Positions 1-7,010 of a stretch of DNA of 34,578 nucleotides are shown piece after piece. The number at the start of each line of letters is the position of its first letter. Within the stretch, counting starts at the first letter, position 1. This DNA is from Parabacteroides distasonis (GTDB lineage: Bacteria; Bacteroidota; Bacteroidia; Bacteroidales; Tannerellaceae): NCBI GenBank assembly GCA_015060925.1, contig SUXM01000027.1:1-34578 (forward strand), written 5' to 3'. Made by a program: the position numbers and the translations under genes. Below the pieces are notes generated by a model. The model did not search any database, was not told the origin of the DNA, and worked only from the letters and a program-made list of their open reading frames with translations.

Positions 1-5
1 TGGGT

Positions 6-28
6 GCGACATCCACAAGGGATGTGGC
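6..28 (+). promoter_or_regulatory. Leader hairpin before the fimbrillin-like gene
   Basis: Positions 6-14 and 20-28 are complementary with one mismatch (GCGACATCC / GGATGTGGC) around a 5-nt loop, about 60 nt before the start codon at 89. No T-tract follows, so this looks more like a 5' leader structure or the tail of an upstream element than a terminator. The window edge hides what lies before it. Confidence 0.35.
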
Positions 29-88
29 AAACATTAAGAAACAAGAAAATCAAAATAACTATTTGTATAACAATTAAATTTTTCAAAG

Positions 89-2557
89 ATGAACAAGAAA
101 TTATTCTTAGGTATGTTCGCAGCAGCAGGTATGTTGCTGGCAACATCGTGTTCGAATGACGAACTGGATGTGGTTCAGTCAGGAAATGAGGCTCAAGTGA
201 CGTTCTCGCTTGGTCTCGAAGGTGGTATTGTTACCCGTGCTATCAGTGATGGTACAAAAGCCGACAGACTTGTATATTCTGTATTTGATGAAAACGGTAA
301 CAGAATTTCTACAATAGCACAAGTTGCTAAAAGTGATTTAACAGATCTTTTGACTGGTCATACAGAAACTATTACATTAGCAAAAGGTCAGACTTATCAA
401 GTAGCTTTTTGGGCACAAGATAGTGATTGTGATGCTTATACCGTATCAGATGACATGAAAGTATCCGTGAGTTACAATGATGAAAATAACAATGATTGTC
501 GTGATGCTTTCTTCAATTCTGTTGAATTTACAGTTAATGGAGATACTGAAATTGATGTTGAACTTAAACGTCCTTTTGCACAGATTAATGTTGGAGTTTA
601 TGAAGCAGAAGATTGGAATTATGCCTTAGCTTCAGGTATTAAAATCGAAAAATCGCAAGTAGTTCTTAAAAACGCTTACACTCAGATTAATCTTTTAGAT
701 GGTAGCGTTAGTGGAGAACAAGAGGTAACATATACTTTTGGTAATATTCCAAATGAACAATTAACAGTTGATTTGAATAATGACGGAACTAAAGAAAGTT
801 ATAAATATCTTTCAATGAGCTACATCCTTGTTGATGAAGCAAAAGCAATATTGGAAGATTTGGAGTTCATATTTAAACCTGAAAACGGAAATAATATCGT
901 TTTTTCAGATGGTTTAAATGCAGTTCCCGTTCAACGCAACTGGCGTACAAACATCATTGGTAAGTTATTAACAGGAGATGTTAATTTTAATATAGTTATT
1001 GATGAAGAGTTTGATGGTGAGTACAACAATGGTAATGCACTTCCTGTTGAATTGAATGGCGTATATTATGCTTCTATTGAAAAAGCTCTTGCAAACGCAG
1101 TTGATGGCGATGTTATAAACCTTGCTGTAGGTGAATACAACATCCCACAAGGTATTGCACTCAAAAACAATGCAACCGGTACAATTACATTTATGGGAGA
1201 GGGTGAAAACACTATCTTAAATGGTACTAATAATGCATGGAATAATAATGCTCTTCCTGGTAATTATGCGACAAATCTTGATGTTAAATTTAAAGATCTG
1301 ACATATGAGACAAACAATAATTATATGACTGGTTCCTTTGGCGCTGCCAATAGTGTGACTTTTGAAAATTGTAAGGTTATTGGTGGATACCATGCTATGC
1401 AGAACAACACCTTTAATAACTGTACAATAGATCCTTTGAATGATTACCTTTACACTTATAGTGGAAACTGTACATTCAACGGATGTACATTCTTAAGTTC
1501 AGAGGGTAAGGCTTTGCAAGTGTATGCAGAGACTTCAAATATTGAATATTCTATAATTATAAACAGTTGTACATTTAATGCATCAAAGACAGGAAACACC
1601 AGTAACGGTAAACCTGTCTCTGCTATTGATGTAAACAGCATTCAAGGAAATAAGTTTACAGTTAATATTTCAAACTCTACAGCAACAGGGTATGGTGTTG
1701 GTGAATTCAGTGGCAGTTCTTTGTGGAATATCAAGGGTGGCAATGAAAACGTTACTATTGTTATTGACGGTGAGACTGTTCCTTTTATCACAAACAATAC
1801 AACCTCAACTGTTTATGGTAACCTGCAAAAAGCATTCGATGCCGCTGCTACAAATGATGAATTGAGGCTTGGAGACGGTATCTATAACGGCATCTTTGAA
1901 TTTGATGCTAACAAGACCATTACACTGAAAGCTGCAAACAATCATAAAGCTGTAATAAACGGTGAACTTGGTGTTGCAGGTAATGGTACTGTAAATCTTG
2001 AAGGTTTGGTATTCCAATGCAACGATTTCTCTAAGAAATATAAAAATAGTAATTTGGAACGTTCTGGAGCCTATATCATCGGTATCTATGTAGGTAACGT
2101 AAATGTTGACAACTGTATATTCAATACTACTATTGAAGAAACTGGTGCAATACATCAATACGCAGCAAATACAACCCTTCTCACTGTAAAAAATTCAACA
2201 TTTAACTCAAACGGTAATTACACTCTCCGCACAAGAGCCAACGTAACTGTTGATAACTGTATATTCGATGGCATGGTACGCCAATGTCTGCAGGTTCAGG
2301 GTAATCCTACTTATAAGGATTATCAGAATACTACATTCACCAACAATAAAGTAACCAATGCTTCTTCCGGAGCTATGGGTGTCTCTATCTCTAACGGATT
2401 TGAGGCTAATGCCATGATATTTAGTGTTGGCCAAAATGATGCGGTTATCAACAATATTTCATACGATGAAGCAAAATCATCTAACATCACACCTTATCTT
2501 TCAACTTATACATTTACAGGAGAAGTAACAACAGTGGTTAAGGAGTCTGAATTGTAA
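89..2557 (+). CDS. Fimbrillin-like lipoprotein with right-handed beta-helix C-terminal half
   Basis: Probable surface-anchored adhesin or pilus-related lipoprotein of 822 residues. The signal peptide ends in a lipobox with Cys21 (LATSC). Residues about 35-320 resemble Bacteroidales fimbrillin-type domains (the DUF6562/Mfa-like group) and include an early VTRAIS segment (Arg50) like the trypsin-like cleavage sites of type V pilins. I place the end of this domain near the RNWRTNIIGKLLTG segment. From about residue 330 onward there are repeated short Asn/Cys/Phe-containing strands (for example VTFENCKV, CTFNGCTF, VDNCIFN), typical of a pectate-lyase-like parallel beta-helix, apparently in two blocks (about 330-560 and 575-800). 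Exact ligand and polymerisation ability are unknown. The start at 89 gives a clean signal peptide. A weak hairpin follows the stop, and the DNA beyond it is a scar. The family call is from memory; the lipoprotein and beta-helix calls are visible in the sequence. Confidence 0.8.
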   Translation: MNKKLFLGMFAAAGMLLATSCSNDELDVVQSGNEAQVTFSLGLEGGIVTRAISDGTKADRLVYSVFDENGNRISTIAQVAKSDLTDLLTGHTETITLAKGQTYQVAFWAQDSDCDAYTVSDDMKVSVSYNDENNNDCRDAFFNSVEFTVNGDTEIDVELKRPFAQINVGVYEAEDWNYALASGIKIEKSQVVLKNAYTQINLLDGSVSGEQEVTYTFGNIPNEQLTVDLNNDGTKESYKYLSMSYILVDEAKAILEDLEFIFKPENGNNIVFSDGLNAVPVQRNWRTNIIGKLLTGDVNFNIVIDEEFDGEYNNGNALPVELNGVYYASIEKALANAVDGDVINLAVGEYNIPQGIALKNNATGTITFMGEGENTILNGTNNAWNNNALPGNYATNLDVKFKDLTYETNNNYMTGSFGAANSVTFENCKVIGGYHAMQNNTFNNCTIDPLNDYLYTYSGNCTFNGCTFLSSEGKALQVYAETSNIEYSIIINSCTFNASKTGNTSNGKPVSAIDVNSIQGNKFTVNISNSTATGYGVGEFSGSSLWNIKGGNENVTIVIDGETVPFITNNTTSTVYGNLQKAFDAAATNDELRLGDGIYNGIFEFDANKTITLKAANNHKAVINGELGVAGNGTVNLEGLVFQCNDFSKKYKNSNLERSGAYIIGIYVGNVNVDNCIFNTTIEETGAIHQYAANTTLLTVKNSTFNSNGNYTLRTRANVTVDNCIFDGMVRQCLQVQGNPTYKDYQNTTFTNNKVTNASSGAMGVSISNGFEANAMIFSVGQNDAVINNISYDEAKSSNITPYLSTYTFTGEVTTVVKESEL

Positions 2558-2588
2558 TATACCAGTTTCTACTTGATATAAAAGAAAC

Positions 2589-2615
2589 TCTATCATTCCC
2601 TTTGATAGATTATTT
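2589..2615 (+). terminator. Weak hairpin after the fimbrillin-like gene
   Basis: A 7-bp stem (2589-2595 TCTATCA with 2603-2609 TGATAGA) with a 7-nt loop is followed by TTATTT. The stem is short and AT-rich, so termination is only plausible. Confidence 0.35.
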
Positions 2616-2631
2616 ACATATGAGACGTTAG

Positions 2632-2802
2632 TTGAGACCAGCTGTTCGTGAGAATAGCAGGTCTCTCATATACACCGCCAATGACGGCAAGACCAAGATT
2701 GATGTAATGCTTGAAGAAGAAACCTTGTGTACACAGGCTCAGATGTGTGAACAGTATCAGACGAGTAAATCGAATGTAAGCGAGCATATTAAGCACATCT
2801 TT
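2632..2802 (+). pseudogene. Remnant of a RhuM-family (virulence RhuM/KilA-N-like) gene
   Basis: The translation contains IYTANDGKTKIDV, then EEETLCTQAQM, then YQTSKSNVSEHIKHIFE. These match the conserved N-terminal block of RhuM-family proteins, which usually read ETVWLTQAQM followed by TSKxNVSEHIKHIFEEG. The usual Trp-Leu pair is reduced to a single Cys, consistent with a 3-nt loss. Only about 55 residues remain of a family normally several times longer. No good ATG exists (a TTG at 2632 is the only in-frame start), and the reading frame is lost at 2803, where a recQ-derived block begins. I regard it as a dead fragment. The 2558-3274 interval has no intact gene: it holds this remnant, the recQ fragment, an orphan tail and a terminator. 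Confidence 0.7.
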
Positions 2803-2890
2803 GAATCTCTTCAGATTTGTTTCAAGAAAAACTGAAAACACTTTCTCGAAAAGTGAATTTGTTGGTGGTGGATGAGGCACATTGTATATC
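2803..2890 (+). repeat. 88-bp partial copy of recQ (matches 7357-7444)
   Basis: Position 2803 aligns to 7357 at a constant offset of 4554 for 88 nt without gaps and with two mismatches (2831 A versus 7385 G; 2861 G versus 7415 A). In recQ this stretch encodes the part from RISSDLF to DEAHCIS, including the DEAH box. Here it is in no useful reading frame and is flanked by unrelated fragments. Both differences fall at third codon positions of recQ and are synonymous (AAA/AAG Lys, TTG/TTA Leu). Confidence 0.95.
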
Positions 2891-3112
2891 GTTGTGTTTA
2901 CGAATAATACAATTCAAGGTCCTAACGATAAGAATGAATTTGAATGTGTTAATATCAGTAAAAAAGCAAATACTGCTGTAGTTTTAGGCAGTTTTACAAT
3001 CAAAGGTAACACTACAGGTTTGAAGTATCGTTATCATAAAAATGTAACAATGTCTGTTGGTTGTACTTATGAAACAGATATCACAGGTTTTGCTTTTGAA
3101 AAAGAAAATTAA
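2891..3112 (+). pseudogene. Orphan C-terminal tail of a beta-helix or fimbrillin-like protein
   Basis: An open frame (VVFTNNTIQG at its start, FEKEN at its end) runs from the end of the recQ fragment to a TAA at 3110-3112 with no ATG of its own. The start resembles the TTFTNNKVTN segment near the end of the 89-2557 protein, so it may be the 3' end of a paralogous beta-helix gene whose 5' part was lost. The good terminator right after it supports an origin as the true end of a gene. The resemblance is short, so the family assignment is tentative. It is probably not translated. Confidence 0.5.
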
Positions 3113-3133
3113 AAGTTATTATTCAATTTAATA

Positions 3134-3167
3134 AAAACTGCACTTCAAAAAGGGGTGCAGTTTTTTT
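3134..3167 (+). terminator. Rho-independent terminator
   Basis: AAAACTGCAC (3134-3143) pairs with GTGCAGTTTT (3155-3164) around an 11-nt loop, and a run of T follows to 3167. It lies 21 nt after the orphan tail stop codon. Confidence 0.85.
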
Positions 3168-3274
3168 ATGTCGATAGGTCTCTATTTTTAATAATTTTTC
3201 TTTTCTTTGTATGAACCAATTGAGGAACGAATCTTGGTTGGTCTTAATGTGTTATAACTGAAATACTAAAAACT

Positions 3275-4213
3275 ATGGGAAAATTCATGAATCCTTTTAC
3301 GGATGTGGGCTTTAAACATCTGTTCGGTAGGGAGGTCAGCAAGGAGTTGCTGTTGGAGTTGTTGCGGGTCATCTTAGGTGACGAACGCAAAGTAAAAAGT
3401 CTCAGTCTTTTGAACAAAGAAAAGGTTCCGAAGTCTTTGAACCAAAAGGTGATCATCTACGACATCCTTTGTGAAGACGAAGATGGCACGAAGTTTATCG
3501 TAGAGATACAGAACCAGTATCAGGATTATTTCTTAGATAGGGCTTTGTATTACCTGTGTCGGATGATTGACGAGCAGGGTTTAAGAGGCTCTGCTTGGAA
3601 CTATGAGATTTATCCGGTTTACGGCATCTTCTTCTTGAACTTCAAGATTGCCTCGTTGACGAAGTTCCGCACTGACGTGATTTTGGCCGATCGGGAAACG
3701 GGCAGGATGGTCAACAGCAAGATGCGGCATATCTATTTAAGTTTGCCCTACTTCACAAAAAGGGAAGAGGAGTGTGAAACCGATTTTGATCGTTGGATAT
3801 ATCTATTGAAGAATATGGACAGTTTTGAGAAAATACCTGAATATGCCCCGAAGTCAGTATTTGGTAAGATTTTGGAGGTGGCGGATGTAGCCTCGTTGAA
3901 TGAAGAGGAACGTTGGGAATATGACCAAGCGCTTAAACATTACCGGGATTACAATAACACGCTACATACCAGTTACCGCCAAGGCAAAGAGGAGGGGTAT
4001 GCCGAAGGCAGAACTGAGGGGCGATCTGAGGGACTTGCTGAGGGTGAAGCTATCGGTTTGACAAAAGGGAAATCCATAGGCAAAGAGGAGGGAAAATCCG
4101 AAGCCACTTGTCAGATGCTTCGTAATATGCAGGCCATGGGAATGGATATGGCTACGATGGCTCAGATAACTAAATTGTCTGAAGAAGAGGTAGTAAAATT
4201 ATTACAGAAATAA
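3275..4213 (+). CDS. Rpn family recombination-promoting nuclease / PD-(D/E)XK transposase-like protein
   Basis: A 312-residue protein with the N-terminal hallmark of this family (NPFTDVGFKHLFG, residues 6-18) and a PD-(D/E)XK-type active-site pattern: Asp63 in IIYDILC, then Glu77-x-Gln79 in FIVEIQNQ. Proteins of this group cut DNA and can promote RecA-independent recombination; some act in phage defence. Residues about 236-272 form a Gly/Glu-rich repeat (EGYAEGRTEGRSEG and similar), and a short helical C-terminus follows, which is the common family layout. The start at 3275 (MGKFMNPF) fits family starts. It stands alone between two terminators, next to a rearranged scar, which suits an accessory gene. 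Its cellular role cannot be told from sequence. Confidence 0.85.
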   Translation: MGKFMNPFTDVGFKHLFGREVSKELLLELLRVILGDERKVKSLSLLNKEKVPKSLNQKVIIYDILCEDEDGTKFIVEIQNQYQDYFLDRALYYLCRMIDEQGLRGSAWNYEIYPVYGIFFLNFKIASLTKFRTDVILADRETGRMVNSKMRHIYLSLPYFTKREEECETDFDRWIYLLKNMDSFEKIPEYAPKSVFGKILEVADVASLNEEERWEYDQALKHYRDYNNTLHTSYRQGKEEGYAEGRTEGRSEGLAEGEAIGLTKGKSIGKEEGKSEATCQMLRNMQAMGMDMATMAQITKLSEEEVVKLLQK

Positions 4214-4232
4214 ACCAATCATTATCTTTGAC

Positions 4233-4268
4233 AAGAGGCTATCTCAAGTTTATTTGAGATAGCCTCTT
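4233..4268. terminator. Bidirectional terminator between Rpn nuclease and rhamnosidase genes
   Basis: A perfect 15-bp inverted repeat (4233-4247 AAGAGGCTATCTCAA with 4254-4268) with a 6-nt loop lies between two converging stop codons (4213 and 4286). The arms begin with AA and end with TT, and T-rich DNA continues on the plus side. Confidence 0.85.
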
Positions 4269-4285
4269 TCAATTTCAAAATATCC

Positions 4286-6859
4286 TTACTTTGTAATGGT
4301 ATAACTTCCGCTTTCGTATTTCTTGGACTCGGTCTCTCCCGGGAGTGTGACGGTTGCTGTTGCTCCTTCCGGAATAGTGAAGTCCCATATCCACTTCTCA
4401 CCTTCATATCTCCAAGCACTTTTGATAAGGCCTGCAGCAGAGTTGTATTCAGCTGTAATATGCCCTAAACGCTTATCAGGAACAGGTTTCATAATGATAT
4501 GTTTAAATCCGGGAGCAGTTGGATCAGATGCAATGCCGGCTGCCGTTTCCCAAATCCATTCGCAAACACATCCGTAAGCATAATGGTTGAAGCTGTTCAT
4601 TCCTTTCGGTCCCATCCCTTTGTCTACCATGTAACTGTTCCAACGTTCCCAAATAGTTGTAGCTCCATTGTCTATTGAATAGAGCCAACTTGGATTTTTA
4701 CGTTGGAAGAGGAGTTCGTAAGCGATATCTTCCATGCCGTTTTCGGTAAGAGTCGCCATTAAAATGGATGTTCCTAAGAAACCGGTTTGTAAACAATTGT
4801 CATGTTCTATGAAATTTTGGCGTAAACGGGCGATCATATTCTCTTTCGCTTTTCCCTCTATAAGTTGATTTTTCAAAGCAAACAGAGCTGGTGTTTGCAT
4901 CGTATTGAGGATTTGATTTTTGAATGTTCCATCAGCATTAAGGAAATGCTTCATGATGTATGATTTGGCCGATTCAACCATTTTTTGATATGGAGTAGCA
5001 TCTCGTCCTGTCGCGGTAGCCATGTCACGCATCATTGTAGCATCTATGACCCAATAAGAGGCACTCAAATAGTTCCAATAGTCGATTGATTCAGGAAGAG
5101 GTTTGTTTTTTCCTGAGAAAGCGGAGCCACCACAACTTTCCAATGGTTCGTAGCTTAACCAGTCTGCCCATTGATAATTTTCGTTTTCTTCAATCAGAGC
5201 GTTATGGTCATATTGGGTTTCATTAATATGGTTCATGAAGAGTGCCATTGCTTCCCAGTTTTCATTGATAATTTGTGTATCTCCGAACTGTTTCCATGCA
5301 GTCCAAGGAACAATGATACCAGCATCAGCCCATCCTAAACGCATTTTTTCATTTCCATATTGTGCAAATGGAGCTACACCAGGGAAACCTCCCAATTCAT
5401 TTTGGCTGTCTCGCATATCACGCATCCATTTATGGAAGAATGACAATGTGTTGGCAAAGAAACTTCCTGTTTCTGCAAATACTTGTGTGTCAGCAGTCCA
5501 ACCTAAACGCTCATTTCGTTGTGGGCAGTCAGTAGGAACAGATAGATAGTTTGAAAGTTGCCCCCAATAAGTATTGGATATAAGTTTGTTGACCAACTCG
5601 TTACCTGTTGAGATTTTACCAATTTCCATTTCTTTAGTAATAGATGTTACAGGAATTGATAGAAGAGATTTTATAGTCACTTCGTCTGTCGCAGTGATAG
5701 ATACATATCGGTAACCGAAGAATGAGCTGTGAGGATAATAGCTCACGTAATCTTTGTTATTGGCAAAGGTGTAGTCTATCCTCATGCTTGTATGGGGAAT
5801 ACGAAGATTAAGGCGATGGCAACTGCCTTCCGGACCATCCATACCACGACTCTTTGCACCATTACCATCGTTGAGCAATTCAGAAGGAAGGCAGGTCAAT
5901 ACTGTTCCTTCATTAGCCTTAAATACAAATGATGGGACAGCCGCACAGTTTTGTCCAAAATCAACAACTAAAGTCTCTCCCGGTTTGATAGTCATAGGCA
6001 TATTCGGGGCAAATTCTTGAGTAATCACTACTTTGCCGTATTCCTCCTCAGTTTCCCCCTCAACACCTTTCCATATATAGGCTTGGATAGGACTAATGGT
6101 AAGGTCGTTACGTAAATATATTTCTGCTCCGTTAGAAGGTAGTATCTCGCCTGTAAACTCTATGTTTTCTTCTGGAGTAGATAATTTATCTATACACTCG
6201 TATCCCATCTTCTCACGTGCGTCATATTCTTCTCCATCGAAGATTGCTGCATGTTTGACAGGTCCGGCGATACCGGCTTTCCAGTTTTCAAGGTCTGTAC
6301 CATAAAGTTTGGAGGTTCCATCTGCAAAAGTTAACTCCAATACACTACGGAAAGCACATTTCTTTCCTAACATTCCTTCATAACTACCGGGAGTGACAAT
6401 TTTATCAGCCCACCAACCGGGAGTGACTTGGGCAGAAAGTATATTTTCTTCACCGGCATTGCATTGGAAAGCTCCTGTTACATCATACGTAAATGAACGT
6501 CTGGTTTTAAGTGGATGTGTAAAACCGGGTTTAAGAATTTCTTTACCTATAGGCTTCCCGTTTACATAAAGTTCAAACACTCCTAAACTTGTGGCCATCC
6601 ATTTTGCCGAGACTACTTTGTTTTCGGGTTTAATAGTTGTAACAAACCAGCTAGCTCCATCTGCGGCTCGTTCATTGATTCGTTTTTCAATAACCGGTGC
6701 ATCTACCACAGAAATCCATTTGGAATTTTTCCATACTGATGCATCTAAAGCTTCAGTCCGAACACCAAATTCTGAAGGCGCTTTAGGACTGCAACTACCT
6801 AAAAAGAATACTACTATAATTGTAGCAATACTTGAAAAAAAATAGAACTTTGATTTCAT
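4286..6859 (-). CDS. GH78-type alpha-L-rhamnosidase lipoprotein
   Basis: An 857-residue secreted hydrolase expected to release terminal L-rhamnose from plant polysaccharides or glycosides. The signal peptide ends in a lipobox (FFLGSC, Cys23), so it is probably membrane-anchored in the periplasm or on the cell surface. The N-terminal half has beta-sandwich segments typical of GH78 (KWMATSLGVFELYVNGKPIG, residues about 86-105). The central catalytic block reads VPTDCPQRNERLGWTADTQVF (residues 441-461), where the family normally has DCPQRDERLGWTGD. The glutamate expected as general acid (Glu450) is kept; the preceding Asp is Asn449 here. An (alpha/alpha)6 barrel and C-terminal beta domain fill residues about 410-857. 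No SusC/D genes flank it, so it is not in a classical polysaccharide utilisation locus here. A well-spaced promoter lies upstream at 6910-6941. Confidence 0.88.
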   Translation of the reverse strand: MKSKFYFFSSIATIIVVFFLGSCSPKAPSEFGVRTEALDASVWKNSKWISVVDAPVIEKRINERAADGASWFVTTIKPENKVVSAKWMATSLGVFELYVNGKPIGKEILKPGFTHPLKTRRSFTYDVTGAFQCNAGEENILSAQVTPGWWADKIVTPGSYEGMLGKKCAFRSVLELTFADGTSKLYGTDLENWKAGIAGPVKHAAIFDGEEYDAREKMGYECIDKLSTPEENIEFTGEILPSNGAEIYLRNDLTISPIQAYIWKGVEGETEEEYGKVVITQEFAPNMPMTIKPGETLVVDFGQNCAAVPSFVFKANEGTVLTCLPSELLNDGNGAKSRGMDGPEGSCHRLNLRIPHTSMRIDYTFANNKDYVSYYPHSSFFGYRYVSITATDEVTIKSLLSIPVTSITKEMEIGKISTGNELVNKLISNTYWGQLSNYLSVPTDCPQRNERLGWTADTQVFAETGSFFANTLSFFHKWMRDMRDSQNELGGFPGVAPFAQYGNEKMRLGWADAGIIVPWTAWKQFGDTQIINENWEAMALFMNHINETQYDHNALIEENENYQWADWLSYEPLESCGGSAFSGKNKPLPESIDYWNYLSASYWVIDATMMRDMATATGRDATPYQKMVESAKSYIMKHFLNADGTFKNQILNTMQTPALFALKNQLIEGKAKENMIARLRQNFIEHDNCLQTGFLGTSILMATLTENGMEDIAYELLFQRKNPSWLYSIDNGATTIWERWNSYMVDKGMGPKGMNSFNHYAYGCVCEWIWETAAGIASDPTAPGFKHIIMKPVPDKRLGHITAEYNSAAGLIKSAWRYEGEKWIWDFTIPEGATATVTLPGETESKKYESGSYTITK

Positions 6860-6909
6860 ATATTAGATTTAAAAATAAGTAATCATGGTTTGTAAGTGTA
6901 TCTATTTTA

Positions 6910-6941
6910 CAAATTTAGAAATAAGTATATGATTAGACAAA
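6910..6941 (-). promoter_or_regulatory. Bacteroidetes-type promoter for the rhamnosidase gene
   Basis: On the minus strand a TTTG (6938-6941) is followed after 20 nt by TAAATTTG (6910-6917), matching the Bacteroides TTTG-N19/21-TAnnTTTG pattern. It sits about 50 nt before the start codon. Confidence 0.65.
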
Positions 6942-6983
6942 TTTAAATGATAGAATAATGGCAAAATTTGGAGTTATTGTTTT

Positions 6984-6991
6984 TATCTTTG
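6984..6991 (+). promoter_or_regulatory. Promoter -7 element for recQ
   Basis: TATCTTTG matches the Bacteroidetes -7 consensus TAnnTTTG and lies 19 nt before the recQ start at 7011. I see no well-spaced TTTG at -33. Confidence 0.55.
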
Positions 6992-7010
6992 CCTATAAAC
7001 CGAATGGCAT

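Noticed and set aside
2614..2880. Minus-strand open frame across the scar
   Set aside because: Its translation is the reverse complement of the RhuM and recQ fragments; the same kind of shadow appears opposite recQ at 7267-7503.
3980..4092. Gly/Glu repeat of the Rpn gene as a tandem DNA repeat or CRISPR-like array
   Set aside because: The repetition is at the protein level (EG-x units) inside a normal coding frame and is common in this family. Nucleotide units are irregular and have no spacers.
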